Part shown: positions 20,529-30,784 of the stretch, one piece after another
How positions within the stretch are numbered: the stretch's first letter is position 1
Layout of the letters: each line of letters begins with the position of its first letter
Position numbers and translations under genes: made by a program
Assembly: GCF_019048065.1 (NCBI RefSeq)
Contig: NZ_CP077291.1
Span: 2,108,001 to 2,172,000 of the forward strand
Direction: 5' to 3'
From: Citrobacter farmeri
Lineage (GTDB): Bacteria > Pseudomonadota > Gammaproteobacteria > Enterobacterales > Enterobacteriaceae
Length of the DNA: 64,000 bases
The notes under the pieces: model-generated
Seen by the model: only the letters and a program-made list of their open reading frames with translations
Databases searched by the model: none
What the model was told of the DNA's origin: nothing

Positions 20529-22520
20529 TTAACGCTTTTTCTTGTTGAGATAACGTCTGTACCAGCGCTCAAACACGGCGGCAGGCATCGGTTTGGCAAA
20601 TAAAAAACCTTGTCGTTCATTGACGCCATTTTTTGTCAGAAAAGCATCCTCTTTGGCACTCTCCACCCCTTCGGCAATCACCTGTAAATTTAACGCCTGC
20701 GCCACCGCGACGATCGCACGGACCATTGACTGCGATACCGATTTTTTATGAATGTCATGGACGAAAACCTGATCCAGCTTGATGGCATCAATCGGGAACC
20801 GCGTGAGTTGCGAAAGCGAGGAATAGCCGGTACCAAAGTCATCGAGGTGTACCTGGGCGCCGAGTTGGCTGAACTGTTGAATGACGGACAGCGCAAGCGC
20901 TTCATTTTCAATCAGGCAACTTTCTGTCAGCTCGACGTCAATAGGGCAATATTCAAAATTGAGTTCGTGCAGCACTCGCTTCAGGTCGGTGAAAATTGTC
21001 TGATCGGCCAGTTGGCGGGCAGAGATGTTAACTGCCACGCGCAGGTTAATACCCTTATCACGCCATTTCGCCACCTGGCGCACCACGTCGAGGATCACCC
21101 AGCGGCCGAGTGGCACAATCAGCCCGGACTCCTCGGCGTAAGAGATGAACTCCAGCGGCGGGATAAGCCCGCGTTCTGGGGACTGCCAGCGCACCAGTGC
21201 CTCAAGACTGCGAACTTCACCTCGCCAGGTCACTTTCGGCTGGTAGTGAATCAGCAGCTGATCGTTTTCCAGTGCTTTGCGCAGGTTGGTGTCCAGCCAC
21301 AGGTATTCGAATACGCGCTCGTTCATCTCCGGCGAGAAAACGCAGAACTGGCCGCGTCCGCCTTCTTTTACGGTGTACATCGCGGTATCGGCGTTGCGGA
21401 TCAGGTCGCCGCTGCTCTCGCCGTGCTGAGGTGCCATTGCGATACCGGCAGAACAGCCTGTATAGACTTCTATCAGGCCGATACGGAAGGGCTGACGCAA
21501 TCGGGTAAGGATCCGCGAGGCGACCGCCTCAAGCGAACTCTGCGACGTCTGGCTGGCCAGTACAATGAACTCATCACCGCCGAGACGCGCCAGCACTTGA
21601 TTCTCTTCCAGGCAACTCAGGATCGCTAACGACACTGCCTGTAGAAGCTGGTCACCGAACATATGACCATAGGCATCATTCACCTTCTTGAAATTATCCA
21701 GGTCGAGATAAACAATGCCCACCTGGCTATCACCGGCTTTCCCGATAGCGTCATTGATCAGTTCATGGATAGCATTGCGGTTTGGCAGACCGGTAATCGT
21801 ATCGGTATTCGCCAGCACGCGTAACCGCTCCTGCGCGCGCCGCTCTTCAGTGATATCAGTGCCGGAGCAGATCAGATAGATTTCATTCTTCCCGCTGCCG
21901 CTGTGGACAAATTTATTGCGGAACAGAAACAGTCGCTGGCCTTTGCGGGTTTGAACCCAGAGCTCAACTTCATACGAATTGCCGTTGCGAAAGAAGCCGC
22001 TGATGTTGCGACGTGAGGCGGCGGCCTCCCGACGACTCATAAAAAGTTTGAAGACGCTCTGGCCAATGACCTCTTGCTCTTTCAGCCCGGTGTACTCTTC
22101 ACACAGGCGGTTGAAGCGCTGAATATTGCCCCGACTGTCGAGGATCACGATGGCTGAGTTGGCTTCAGACACCACCTGTTCAGCAAACGACAGTCCTTTG
22201 ACCAGATCGCGCGCCACAGAAGGCGTATCATGCCAGGCCGATGCGCTGCCTGCCCATTCATGTTTACTGATTTTACGGCCCACCAAATGCACCGGAATAT
22301 CGTTGTCATCAAAGGGGAGCGTCATCATCAGGCTGGATGTGATGACGGTCATTTCGCGGATCCGTTCGGCTTGCTCGGGCGCAAGTTCAACGCTCTCCGT
22401 ACGATCGGTCGCTTCGGTAACGGACAAATGTAGGGTGTTGGAATCTTCTGACAAACGCCAGTAAGGCGTGTGAGTGCCCATATAGCTATACAACGTTGCG
22501 GACTCCAGAATGTCTTTCAC
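20529..22520 (-). CDS. pdeR: Cyclic-di-GMP phosphodiesterase PdeR (PAS-GGDEF-EAL)
   Basis: PdeR (YciR/Gmr) is the trigger phosphodiesterase that, with DgcM and MlrA, controls csgD and curli in E. coli. The ~663-residue protein has an N-terminal segment, a PAS domain (~105-225, AIVILDSRGNIQRFNRLCEE), a GGDEF domain with intact RLGGDEF (~317), and an EAL domain (~400-655) with SLEALVRW, LTESCL, DDFGTGYSS and AEGVES, so both catalytic signatures look complete. The frame begins at GTG 22529, but that codon abuts the GGGAGG ribosome site; GTG 22520, 9 nt downstream of it, is better placed. A terminator hairpin for rnb lies upstream, so it is its own unit. Confidence 0.93.
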   Translation of the reverse strand: MKDILESATLYSYMGTHTPYWRLSEDSNTLHLSVTEATDRTESVELAPEQAERIREMTVITSSLMMTLPFDDNDIPVHLVGRKISKHEWAGSASAWHDTPSVARDLVKGLSFAEQVVSEANSAIVILDSRGNIQRFNRLCEEYTGLKEQEVIGQSVFKLFMSRREAAASRRNISGFFRNGNSYEVELWVQTRKGQRLFLFRNKFVHSGSGKNEIYLICSGTDITEERRAQERLRVLANTDTITGLPNRNAIHELINDAIGKAGDSQVGIVYLDLDNFKKVNDAYGHMFGDQLLQAVSLAILSCLEENQVLARLGGDEFIVLASQTSQSSLEAVASRILTRLRQPFRIGLIEVYTGCSAGIAMAPQHGESSGDLIRNADTAMYTVKEGGRGQFCVFSPEMNERVFEYLWLDTNLRKALENDQLLIHYQPKVTWRGEVRSLEALVRWQSPERGLIPPLEFISYAEESGLIVPLGRWVILDVVRQVAKWRDKGINLRVAVNISARQLADQTIFTDLKRVLHELNFEYCPIDVELTESCLIENEALALSVIQQFSQLGAQVHLDDFGTGYSSLSQLTRFPIDAIKLDQVFVHDIHKKSVSQSMVRAIVAVAQALNLQVIAEGVESAKEDAFLTKNGVNERQGFLFAKPMPAAVFERWYRRYLNKKKR

Positions 22521-22712
22521 AATGAACACCCTCCCGTAAAAGCACGAACAACCCTCATGGAAGGGGGTAGCTACCGTTCAGTTAAACTCGTGATGGCTGA
22601 ACATCTTGTTTTGTTTATGTATTTATTTGTAATTCAGAACCGGGAAAAAGCATAGGTGCGCTTGAAAATATATCCGGCTGACAGTCAGAGTGTAGTGAGA
22701 GAATGGCGATTT

Positions 22713-22753
22713 GGGGAAAAGAAACGGCCTTTCCTGAAAAGAAAAAGGCCGTT
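22713..22753 (-). terminator. rnb terminator
   Basis: On the minus strand AACGGCCTTT (22753-22744) pairs with AAAGGCCGTT (22732-22723), followed by TCTTTTCCCC. It lies 14 nt beyond the rnb stop. Confidence 0.82.
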
Positions 22754-22766
22754 ACAGAGTGGGTTA

Positions 22767-24701
22767 TCAGGCTGCCGGACGGGCGATGATGCTGCGGGTT
22801 TCCATCCGGACTTCGGCGATGGTGACATCAATCACATCAGTCACTTTATAAACGGCTTCACCCTTAATCTGGATGGTGCCGTTCTCCTGGCTGCAAACCA
22901 GTTCGTCGCGCACGGCGTGCAGGAATGGGGCAGGGATGAAAGCAACCGCGCCGTTATCCACCAGACGTACACGCATCCCGCCACGGCTGACATCGATAAT
23001 CTCCGCCGCGAAGCGGGTATCCGTACCGGCCTTATCGCTCAGGAAACGGGCGTACAGCCAGTCACCAACATCGCGTTCTGCCATACGGTTCAGGCGACGG
23101 CGTTCTGCCATCTGCACGGTTACCTCTTCCTGCGGACGGCTAATGCTTTCGCCTTTGATGACGGCTTTCAGCAGGCGATGGTTGATCATATCGCCATATT
23201 TACGAATCGGTGAAGTCCAGGTGGCGTAAGCCTCCAGGCCCAGACCAAAGTGCGGACCTGGCTCAGTGCTGATTTCCGCAAAGGACTGGAAGCGACGAAT
23301 ACGGCTGTCGAGGAATCCCGACGGCTGTGCATCCAGTTCACGACGCAGTTTACAGAAGCCCTCCAGGGTCAATACCTCTTCGGCGTCCACATGCATCCCG
23401 TGGGATTGCAGCAGCGCGGCCAGCGCATCAGCATTAGCCGGATCAAAGCCAAGGTGAACGTTGTAAATGCCAAAGCCGAGCTTGTCGCGCAGTACGCGTG
23501 CGGCGCAGATGTTGGCGGCAATCATTGACTCTTCGACAATCCGGTTCGCGATCCGCCGCGGTTCCGCAACGATATCGAGCACTTCGCCTTTTTCGCCGAG
23601 AATAAAACGGTAGTCAGGGCGATCTTTAAATACCAGCGCATGGTGGTGACGCCACTCGCCGCGGCTCAGGCAGATACGCTGCAGCAGACGAATCTGCTGG
23701 GCGATTTCATCGCTCTCAGGCTGCCAGCTACCGCTATTTTCCAACCAGTCAGAGACGTTGTCGTAAGCCAGTTTTGCTTTTGACTCAATCGTCGCGGCGA
23801 AAAACGTGATGTCATCTTCAATGGTGCCATCTGCGGCTATGGTCATGCGACAGGCAAGCACCGGGCGCACTTCATGGGCGCGCAGTGAGCAGAGGTCGTC
23901 AGACAGTTCGCGCGGCAGCATCGAAATATTGAAACCCGGCAGATAGTTGGTGAACGCACGGATTTTCGCGGCGTGATCGAGCTTACTGCCTTCGGCGATC
24001 CAGGCAGTAGGATCGGCAATCGCCACGGTCAGTTGCAGCTTGCCGTCGGTCAGTTCTTCGGCATACAGCGCATCGTCCATATCTTCAGTGCTGGCACTGT
24101 CGATGGTGACAAAATTCAGTGCAGTAAGATCCTGGCGTTCCAGACCTTCATCCAGCATTTCTGTCGCCACGCCGTCCGGCGCTTCTTTTTCAAGATTGTG
24201 TCGCGCCAGGGTGACCCACCACGGCACGAAGTGGTCGTCAGCGAAAGTGATGAACTGGGTTAGTTCGGCGTAGAAAGTGCGGTCGCCTTTAAGTGGATGA
24301 CGACGCATTTCAGCAACGGCCCAGTCACCCTCTTTAAATTCATGGTCCACACCGCGCGCGGCGCGGCAGGGGATAGCGTCTTTCAACAGCGGATGATCCG
24401 GCACGATGGACAGGCGATCGTTCTTACCCTGCACTTTACCGACAAATCGGGTCAGGAACGGCTCAACCAGTTCTTCCGGCTCCGCAGATTCACGATCTTT
24501 TTCAGTGTGGATAACGGCGATGATACGGTCGCCATGCATCACTTTTTTCATCTGCGGCGGTGGGATGAAATAACTTTTTTGCGCATCGACTTCCAGGAAG
24601 CCAAAGCCTTTTTCCGTGGCTTTTACCACCCCTTCGGCACGCGGCGTCTGGGAATGCAGTTGCTGTTTAAGCTGCGCTAGCAGCGGGTTGTCCTGAAACA
24701 T
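22767..24701 (-). CDS. rnb: Exoribonuclease II
   Basis: RNase II degrades single-stranded RNA 3' to 5'. The 644-residue protein has two cold-shock RNA-binding domains (~1-170), the RNB catalytic domain (~190-555) and a C-terminal S1 domain. The catalytic acid cluster is visible in [18 protein letters not shown] (Asp201, 207, 209, 210 by equivalence to E. coli), with the stacking aromatic region further on and the active-site Arg in [21 protein letters not shown] sequence [15 protein letters not shown]. Length equals E. coli RNase II. Its own terminator follows. Confidence 0.97.
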   Translation of the reverse strand: MFQDNPLLAQLKQQLHSQTPRAEGVVKATEKGFGFLEVDAQKSYFIPPPQMKKVMHGDRIIAVIHTEKDRESAEPEELVEPFLTRFVGKVQGKNDRLSIVPDHPLLKDAIPCRAARGVDHEFKEGDWAVAEMRRHPLKGDRTFYAELTQFITFADDHFVPWWVTLARHNLEKEAPDGVATEMLDEGLERQDLTALNFVTIDSASTEDMDDALYAEELTDGKLQLTVAIADPTAWIAEGSKLDHAAKIRAFTNYLPGFNISMLPRELSDDLCSLRAHEVRPVLACRMTIAADGTIEDDITFFAATIESKAKLAYDNVSDWLENSGSWQPESDEIAQQIRLLQRICLSRGEWRHHHALVFKDRPDYRFILGEKGEVLDIVAEPRRIANRIVEESMIAANICAARVLRDKLGFGIYNVHLGFDPANADALAALLQSHGMHVDAEEVLTLEGFCKLRRELDAQPSGFLDSRIRRFQSFAEISTEPGPHFGLGLEAYATWTSPIRKYGDMINHRLLKAVIKGESISRPQEEVTVQMAERRRLNRMAERDVGDWLYARFLSDKAGTDTRFAAEIIDVSRGGMRVRLVDNGAVAFIPAPFLHAVRDELVCSQENGTIQIKGEAVYKVTDVIDVTIAEVRMETRSIIARPAA

Positions 24702-24790
24702 ATTTGTCTATTTTCGTGGCCATAAGAGCGGCTGACAGTTTTACGCGAAAGTACCTGATGCGGCAAGTGCTCTTTATGGCAATGAAGGGG

Positions 24791-25930
24791 TTAATGCGTC
24801 TCGCCCAGCGCGATTTTCAGACGATTTATCCATCCGCACAAACCCGACCAGGCTAACAGATTGATTGCCTGTTCAACGGACGTACAGTATTCGCTGAGCG
24901 GGTTGAACTGAGCGGCACTGAAACGATCGGGGGCGCGCGTCAGCCATTGTATCGCCTGGAACAACGGACGCTCAACCGGCTGTTGCCGTTCCCGACGCTC
25001 AATCTCATGTTCGCTCTGTCGCAGTGATTCAGCGATTTCCGATGATTTCGCATGTTGGTTAAAGCAGCTTGCACTACCGTTAATTCGAGACGTCAACAGC
25101 GTGGTGAAATCGTGCGCGGGGGACTCAACAGACAATGTGCTATTCAATAAGGTGCCGAGCAGAGTGAGTAATGTTGGTTGGTGAAGCAGACTGGGGGCGA
25201 TCGGCTGAAGGAAAGTAATGGGCTGATAGCGTGACAGACACTCAAGCTGTTCCGCCGTTGCATAACGCAGTTCAATCTGTTCGTGCGCCGGATGCCAGGT
25301 CGCGTCGGGGTGCAGGAATAGGCCGACGTCGGCGAATGACTGTACGTCCAGGCCTGGCACCCAGCGCACCGGTCGTCCTAGCCATGCCTGAAAGGTAGCG
25401 ACGACGCGCGCCTGAAAACCGATATAACCGATGATTTGGTTTATCAGCACGATATCCCAGGCGGAGAGACCCACGTCGCGTAGGTGCTGGCGTGCGCGGT
25501 TATCAATCACCGAGGGGGAACTGGCAAGCTGGCGGGCGTACTGGGTAATTTGTGCCAGTCGGTGATTACTCTCACGTGACGAATCGGGGCCGGGAAGCGG
25601 CGTCAGACGGGCGGCATAATGGTTACAGAGTCGCTGCACGCCGTACACCTGGGCGACCGTTAATGCGGTACTCATGCGTTCATAGGCGCTAAAGGTATGC
25701 AGGCGGTTTGGCAAAACGGTATCAGGGAACAGTTCGTGAGCCAACTGGCGGGCCGGTTGCAGCCAGGACTGAAAGGGAATAAGCACATCTTCAGGTATCA
25801 CCAAATCCAACAGAAAGCGATCGTCAACGTGCGCGGCTTCGGGCACCAGCGGTAACACGTCCTGCGGGCCAGTGCTGGACTGGGTTTCATGATACCAGTG
25901 GCTTTTGCCGGTGAATCGGCGTTGTTCCAT
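24791..25930 (-). CDS. yciW: Putative oxidoreductase YciW
   Basis: This is a 379-residue soluble protein of the YciW family. The middle region ([31 protein letters not shown]) resembles AhpD-like carboxymuconolactone-decarboxylase/peroxidase folds but lacks their CxxC motif, so catalysis is uncertain. In E. coli yciW belongs to the CysB regulon and affects cysteine/methionine metabolism. The frame is open 12 codons further up; ATG 25930 with AGGA 6 nt before it gives the family N-terminus [16 protein letters not shown]. It sits between rnb and fabI as in E. coli. Confidence 0.85.
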   Translation of the reverse strand: MEQRRFTGKSHWYHETQSSTGPQDVLPLVPEAAHVDDRFLLDLVIPEDVLIPFQSWLQPARQLAHELFPDTVLPNRLHTFSAYERMSTALTVAQVYGVQRLCNHYAARLTPLPGPDSSRESNHRLAQITQYARQLASSPSVIDNRARQHLRDVGLSAWDIVLINQIIGYIGFQARVVATFQAWLGRPVRWVPGLDVQSFADVGLFLHPDATWHPAHEQIELRYATAEQLECLSRYQPITFLQPIAPSLLHQPTLLTLLGTLLNSTLSVESPAHDFTTLLTSRINGSASCFNQHAKSSEIAESLRQSEHEIERRERQQPVERPLFQAIQWLTRAPDRFSAAQFNPLSEYCTSVEQAINLLAWSGLCGWINRLKIALGETH

Positions 25931-26092
25931 GGGCGTTCCTTGGTCTGTATGTGGCGACCCGGACACGTCGTCGTCGAATCACGCCGGATCGTTTTCGCTG
26001 CTTTATCCTGGCGTAAGCGGGGGAAGGGATGAAAGATTGTTGCGTGATAACAAAGATCAAAAAGCTATATTGCGGAGAAAGCGAGGGAACAT

Positions 26093-26111
26093 GGGCGGCA
26101 GAGCGCCGCCC
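26093..26111 (-). terminator. Hairpin after fabI
   Basis: GGGCGGC (26093-26099) and GCCGCCC (26105-26111) form a GC-rich 7-bp stem with a 5-nt loop 19 nt beyond the fabI stop. It lacks a T-tract on the minus strand, so termination there is only possible. Confidence 0.45.
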
Positions 26112-26130
26112 ACAGAGGAAATCTGACCGA

Positions 26131-26919
26131 TTATTTCAGTTCCAGTTCGTTCATTGCAGCGATGCTAAAGCCACCGTCAACATGAACCACTTCACCGGAG
26201 ATACCGCCAGACAGATCGGAGCACAGGAACGCCGCAGAGTTACCCACATCTTCGATGGTCACAGTACGACGAATCGGGGTGACAGCTTCGCAGTGCGCCA
26301 GCATCTTACGGAAATCTTTAATGCCAGAAGCCGCCAGCGTGCGGATTGGACCCGCAGAGATCGCGTTCACACGCACACCTTCCGGACCCATCGCATTCGC
26401 CATGTAACGGACGTTTGCTTCCAGAGACGCTTTCGCCAGACCCATCACGTTGTAGTTCGGGATCGCGCGCTCAGCACCCAGATAGGAGAGCGTCAGCAGG
26501 GCAGAGCCCGGATTCAGCATAGAACGGCAGGCTTTTGCCATCGCCACAAAGCTGTAGGCGCTGATGTCGTGAGCGATTTTAAAACCTTCGCGGGTGACCG
26601 CGTTCACGTAATCACCGTCCAGTTGGTCGGCAGGGGCAAAACCGATAGAGTGAACGAAACCGTCAAATTTCGGCCAGGTTTTGGCCAGCTCTGCGAACAT
26701 GGTGTCGATGCTTTCATCTTCTGCCACATCGCACTGCAGAACGATGTTTGAACCCAGCTGAGCAGCAAATTCTTCCACGCGGCCTTTCAGCTTTTCGTTC
26801 TGGTAGGTGAATGCCAGTTCCGCGCCTTCGCGGTGCATCGCCTGCGCGATACCCCAGGCGATGGAAAGTTTGCTGGCAAGACCGGTCACCAGAATGCGCT
26901 TACCGGAAAGAAAACCCAT
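26131..26919 (-). CDS. fabI: Enoyl-[acyl-carrier-protein] reductase (NADH)
   Basis: FabI reduces trans-2-enoyl-ACP in the last step of each fatty-acid elongation cycle and is the triclosan target. The 262-residue SDR-type protein has the divergent cofactor loop [15 protein letters not shown] at the N-terminus. The catalytic Tyr-x6-Lys site falls within [19 protein letters not shown] (Tyr156 and Lys163 by E. coli equivalence), and the substrate-binding loop is [14 protein letters not shown]. Gly in VHSIGFAP is unchanged, so the common triclosan-resistance site looks wild type. E. coli ycjD, normally next to fabI, is absent here. Confidence 0.97.
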   Translation of the reverse strand: MGFLSGKRILVTGLASKLSIAWGIAQAMHREGAELAFTYQNEKLKGRVEEFAAQLGSNIVLQCDVAEDESIDTMFAELAKTWPKFDGFVHSIGFAPADQLDGDYVNAVTREGFKIAHDISAYSFVAMAKACRSMLNPGSALLTLSYLGAERAIPNYNVMGLAKASLEANVRYMANAMGPEGVRVNAISAGPIRTLAASGIKDFRKMLAHCEAVTPIRRTVTIEDVGNSAAFLCSDLSGGISGEVVHVDGGFSIAAMNELELK

Positions 26920-27144
26920 AGCTTAAATCCTTATGTTATTGCTTATTTTGGCTTTGTATTCATATGGTTATGGTATGAAAAGCCATAATAAATAGAGAGC
27001 AGGCCAAAATTATAGCCCACTATACGCATGAATTGTCACGTGATTTTTACATCGTGCTGAAAGTGGTTCGCGCCAAAGAGCAGAAAACCAGCACTTTTCT
27101 ATTATACCAGCTGTCGCTGTCTGTACTGATCCAACCTCATTCAA

Positions 27145-27948
27145 TCAATACTTTCTCCACGCATCCGCCGTTAAGGCCTCCCCAAAATGCCCGGCTATCA
27201 GGCGTTTCGTCAGTTCATGCAGCGGAGAGGCCAGTACATCCGCGGTACTGCCGCGTTCGACGACTTCCCCCTGGTGCATCACCAGCACCTGATCGCTGAT
27301 GTGTTTCATCATGCCAAGATGCTGGGTGACGTAAATATATGAGATGCCCTGTTTCTCCTGCAATTCCAGCATCAGGTTGATTAACTGCGAGCGCATCGAC
27401 ATATCGAGTGACGCCAGCGCCTCGTCGGCAATAATCACTTTCGGACGCAGAATCATCGCGCGGGCAAGTCCCAGACGCTGTTTTTGTCCCGGTGCCAGCA
27501 TATGTGGATAGTAGCTGACGTGATCGGGCAGCAGTCCCACCATCCGCATGGTCTCGATGATCTGTTTGCGTCGCTGTTCCGGCTCAAGATCGGTATTCAG
27601 GCGCAGGGGAAAATCGAGGATTTGCGAAATACGCTGACGGGGATTCAGCGAGGTTGACGGATCCTGGAAAATCATGCGGATACGCTGACTGCGAAACGAA
27701 TAGTCACCAAATTCGAGCGGATGATCGTCAATCAGTAACTCACCGCCGGTCGGCTCCACCATTCCCGCCAGCATTTTGGCCAGCGTCGATTTACCGGAGC
27801 CGTTCTCACCAATGATAGCCAGCGTCTGGCGCTCGCGTAGTGTAAAACTCAGCGGCTTTACCGCTTCCACGGTCTGGCGACGAAACCAGCCCGTCCGATA
27901 GCGGAAGGTTTTACTCAGATTGCGGACTTCGAGTAAGGTCTCGACCAT
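27145..27948 (-). CDS. sapF: Peptide transport ATP-binding protein SapF
   Basis: SapF is one of two ATPase subunits of the SapABCDF ABC system, linked to antimicrobial-peptide resistance in Salmonella and to putrescine export in E. coli. The 267-residue protein has Walker A GENGSGKST (~46-54), signature LAPGQKQRLGLARA in the slightly degenerate Opp/Dpp style, and Walker B KVIIADEALASLD, where Ala replaces the usual Pro of DEPT. It is last in the operon, 1 nt after sapD. The 225-bp gap to fabI lacks ycjD. Confidence 0.95.
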   Translation of the reverse strand: MVETLLEVRNLSKTFRYRTGWFRRQTVEAVKPLSFTLRERQTLAIIGENGSGKSTLAKMLAGMVEPTGGELLIDDHPLEFGDYSFRSQRIRMIFQDPSTSLNPRQRISQILDFPLRLNTDLEPEQRRKQIIETMRMVGLLPDHVSYYPHMLAPGQKQRLGLARAMILRPKVIIADEALASLDMSMRSQLINLMLELQEKQGISYIYVTQHLGMMKHISDQVLVMHQGEVVERGSTADVLASPLHELTKRLIAGHFGEALTADAWRKY

Positions 27949-27949
27949 C

Positions 27950-28942
27950 TCACTCTCTCTCCATGTTTAGCGGGAAATGACAGGCGTAGAGATGGTTTTT
28001 CGCCCCGGTCAGACGCGGCGTTTCAATACATTCGCGCTGTGCATAGGGACAGCGCGGCCCCAGACGACAGCCGATGGGCAATTGTTCCAGCAAAGGGATG
28101 GCTCCGGGCATCGTGTTAAGACGACTTTTGTGCGGCATGGCGCTACCAAAGTCAGGAATAGCGCGGATCAGCGCCTGGGTGTAGGGATGGTGCGGCGTCG
28201 TCACCAGCTCTTTGCTCAGGGCGGTTTCTACCGTCTGACCACAGTACAGCACGTTAATTTTATCCGCCCACTGGCTGAGCATTTGCAGGTCGTGGCTGAT
28301 CAGCAGAATGGTGGTATTGCTGTTCTGATTCAGTCGTGTCAGCAGACGGAAGATCTGCGCCTGGGTGGTTGGTTCCATCGCGTTGGTGGGTTCGTCCGCA
28401 ATCAGCAGTCGCGGCTGATTCGCCAGTGCGATGGCGATCATCACCTTCTGACATTCACCGTCGGTCAGTTCATAGGGGAAGCTGCGCATGGCGTCTTTAT
28501 GATCTTTAATGCCCACCCGGTGCAGCAGTTCAATGGCGCGACGTTTTCGCCAGCCAATGCGCTGCCACCAGCGGCCTTTATAGGTCCAGGCCGGAATGTT
28601 TTGCATCAACTGGCGACCCACACGCTCGGAAGGATCCAGACAGGACTGCGGCTCCTGAAAGATCATTGAGACGTTATGTCCCACCAGCTTGCGTCGTTCG
28701 CGGGGCGAAAGGCGCAGCAGGTCGATATCGTCAAAACGCATCCGGTCGGCGGTGACGCGCCAGTTGTCCTTGGCGACACCGCAGATGGCTTTGGCAATCA
28801 GGCTCTTACCCGAGCCTGATTCTCCCACCAGGCCGCGAATCTCACCTTCGCTTAAGGTCATGCTGACGCGGTCGACGGCTTTGACCCACTCTTCACCGGC
28901 TTTAAATTCAATGGTCAGGTTGCGGATATCCAGTAACGGCAT
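27950..28942 (-). CDS. sapD: Peptide transport ATP-binding protein SapD
   Basis: This is the second ATPase of the Sap transporter. In E. coli SapD (TrkE) also supports potassium uptake through TrkH and TrkG. The 330-residue protein has Walker [10 protein letters not shown] (~40-48), an unusual signature [15 protein letters not shown] in place of LSGGQ, Walker [13 protein letters not shown], and a C-terminal oligopeptide-transporter cysteine region ([14 protein letters not shown]), which in Opp/Dpp ATPases can hold an Fe-S cluster. Its start shares one base with the end of sapC. Confidence 0.95.
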   Translation of the reverse strand: MPLLDIRNLTIEFKAGEEWVKAVDRVSMTLSEGEIRGLVGESGSGKSLIAKAICGVAKDNWRVTADRMRFDDIDLLRLSPRERRKLVGHNVSMIFQEPQSCLDPSERVGRQLMQNIPAWTYKGRWWQRIGWRKRRAIELLHRVGIKDHKDAMRSFPYELTDGECQKVMIAIALANQPRLLIADEPTNAMEPTTQAQIFRLLTRLNQNSNTTILLISHDLQMLSQWADKINVLYCGQTVETALSKELVTTPHHPYTQALIRAIPDFGSAMPHKSRLNTMPGAIPLLEQLPIGCRLGPRCPYAQRECIETPRLTGAKNHLYACHFPLNMERE

Positions 28943-29832
28943 TATTCCACCCCCGCAATGATGGCGCGGCGAACGCCGTCACCCAGCAGGTTAACCAGCA
29001 GGACGCTGATCATGATCGCCGCACCGGGCAGCATCACCGTCCACGGCGCAACGTAAATCAGCTCCAGCGCATCGCCCAGCATGGCCCCCCATTCTGGAGA
29101 GGGGAGCTGCGCGCCAAGATCGAGAAAACCCAGCGCGGCGATATCAAGGATCGCCATCGACAATGCGCGGGTGATTTCAGTAATCAGTCCGGCGGTAATA
29201 TTGGGCAGAATGGCGAACCAGAGAATGTTGAGCGTTGAGGCACCATCAAGACGTGCCGCGATGACGTACTCTTTTTCCAGTTCGTCATGCACCATACTGT
29301 AGACCGAACGCACCATGCGCGGCAGCAGCGCCAGCCAGACGGCAAACATGGCGTGGGTCAAATGCGGCCCGGCGAAGGCGACGACGATAATCGCCAACAG
29401 CAGAGACGGAATCGACAGGAGCGTATCAAGAATATGGTTCAGCACCGCGGAACGCAGACCGTGCGTTGCCCCCGCGACGACGCCAAGCAACAGTCCGCAC
29501 AGCGTTGCGGCGAGCGTAACGACAAACGCGCCGCCCACCGTGGGGGCTGCGCCGCTGAGCAGGCGGCTCAGGACATCACGTCCCAGATCGTCGGTGCCGA
29601 GGAAGAAGGAGACTTCGCCATAGCGTGACCAGGACGGCGGCAGCAACTGATAGCCGAGGAACTGCTGATCGATGCCGTACGGCGCAAACCAGTTGCCGAA
29701 CACGCATAACACCACCAGTCCCGCACATCCGTACAGGCCGACCATTGCCGTGGTATCGCCGTAAAACTTGCGCCAGGCGGTGCGCAGCGTACCTGGCGGG
29801 CGCTTTTCGCTATAAACGCTATCGTAAGGCAT
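28942..29832 (-). CDS. sapC: Peptide transport permease SapC
   Basis: This 296-residue inner-membrane permease is of the DppC/OppC type. It has an N-terminal cytoplasmic tail and span ([19 protein letters not shown]), then the transport domain with the EAA-like loop ([20 protein letters not shown]). It pairs with SapB to form the channel. It overlaps the 3' end of sapB by 14 nt and shares a base with sapD, so translation through sapABCDF is tightly coupled. Confidence 0.95.
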   Translation of the reverse strand: MPYDSVYSEKRPPGTLRTAWRKFYGDTTAMVGLYGCAGLVVLCVFGNWFAPYGIDQQFLGYQLLPPSWSRYGEVSFFLGTDDLGRDVLSRLLSGAAPTVGGAFVVTLAATLCGLLLGVVAGATHGLRSAVLNHILDTLLSIPSLLLAIIVVAFAGPHLTHAMFAVWLALLPRMVRSVYSMVHDELEKEYVIAARLDGASTLNILWFAILPNITAGLITEITRALSMAILDIAALGFLDLGAQLPSPEWGAMLGDALELIYVAPWTVMLPGAAIMISVLLVNLLGDGVRRAIIAGVE

Positions 29833-30784
29833 ACCATTCCTTATGTTTCAGAGGGTTAGCCATAGCACCCAAAATATCGGAAATCACGTTGACGATGATG
29901 ACCAGCGAGCCAATCACCATCACGCCAGCGGAAATCGCGGCGTAATCCTGCTGGCGGATGGCGTTGATCAGCCAGCGCCCAAGACCAGGCCAGCTAAAAA
30001 CCATTTCGGTGATCATTGCCAGCGTCAGCATGGTTGAAAACTGCAGGCCGAGACGCGGGATCACTGGCGGTAACGCATTATGCAGCACATGGCGGCGCAG
30101 GATCGTAAACCGTGACAGACCGCGCGTAGCCGCTGCCTTAACGTAGTTTTGATCGAACACCTCAATGGTACTGATGCGCATCAGGCGAATCACTTCCGTG
30201 GTCGGCGCAACTGCCAGCGTTAGCACCGGCAATACCATATGACGCACGGCGCTCATCAGCATCTCATCACGCCAGGGGGAGTCAGAGATCCAGGCGTCAA
30301 CAATGGCGAGACCCGTGACCGGTTTAACTTCGTACAACAGGTCGAAACGGCCAGATACCGGCAGCCAGCCGAGGTTCAGCGAAAAGAAAAGGGTCAGCAG
30401 CAGTGCCAGCCAGAATACGGGGATCGAAAAACCGAGCAGGGCGAGGGCGCTGATCAGGCGATCCTGCCATTTGTTACGGGTGATACCCGCCAGCATACCC
30501 ACCGGAATCCCCACCATCAGCGCAAAGCCGAACGCCAGCGTGCACAGTTCCATGGTGGCCGGGAACACTTCTTTGAGCTGTTCAGAGATAAGCTGTCCGT
30601 TGATGCTGGAGACGCCGAAATCCCAGTGGATGAGACCATTGAACCAGAACACCCACGCATTCCACAACGATGCCCCCTGAAGCGGCGCATGCGGCGTGAA
30701 ATAGCTGAGACTGAAGCCGATAAAGGTCAGAAAAAACAGCGTGACCATCAACAACAGCAAACGACGCAGGGTGAAGATAATCAT
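29819..30784 (-). CDS. sapB: Peptide transport permease SapB
   Basis: This 321-residue inner-membrane permease is of the DppB/OppB type. The N-terminal span [20 protein letters not shown] is followed by a periplasmic segment and then by the core permease domain with about five further spans. The coupling loop [18 protein letters not shown] matches the EAA motif. It overlaps sapA by 4 nt and sapC by 14 nt. Confidence 0.95.
   Translation of the reverse strand: MIIFTLRRLLLLMVTLFFLTFIGFSLSYFTPHAPLQGASLWNAWVFWFNGLIHWDFGVSSINGQLISEQLKEVFPATMELCTLAFGFALMVGIPVGMLAGITRNKWQDRLISALALLGFSIPVFWLALLLTLFFSLNLGWLPVSGRFDLLYEVKPVTGLAIVDAWISDSPWRDEMLMSAVRHMVLPVLTLAVAPTTEVIRLMRISTIEVFDQNYVKAAATRGLSRFTILRRHVLHNALPPVIPRLGLQFSTMLTLAMITEMVFSWPGLGRWLINAIRQQDYAAISAGVMVIGSLVIIVNVISDILGAMANPLKHKEWYALR

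Noticed and set aside
20748..21629. Long open frame (293 codons) antisense to pdeR
   Set aside because: It lies wholly within the conserved GGDEF-EAL gene on the other strand and shows no recognisable domain.
26029..26751. Open frame of 240 codons opposite fabI
   Set aside because: fabI is certain on the other strand; the frame has no ribosome site or known domain.
27977..28669. Open frame of 230 codons opposite sapD
   Set aside because: Shadow of sapD; no homology recognised.
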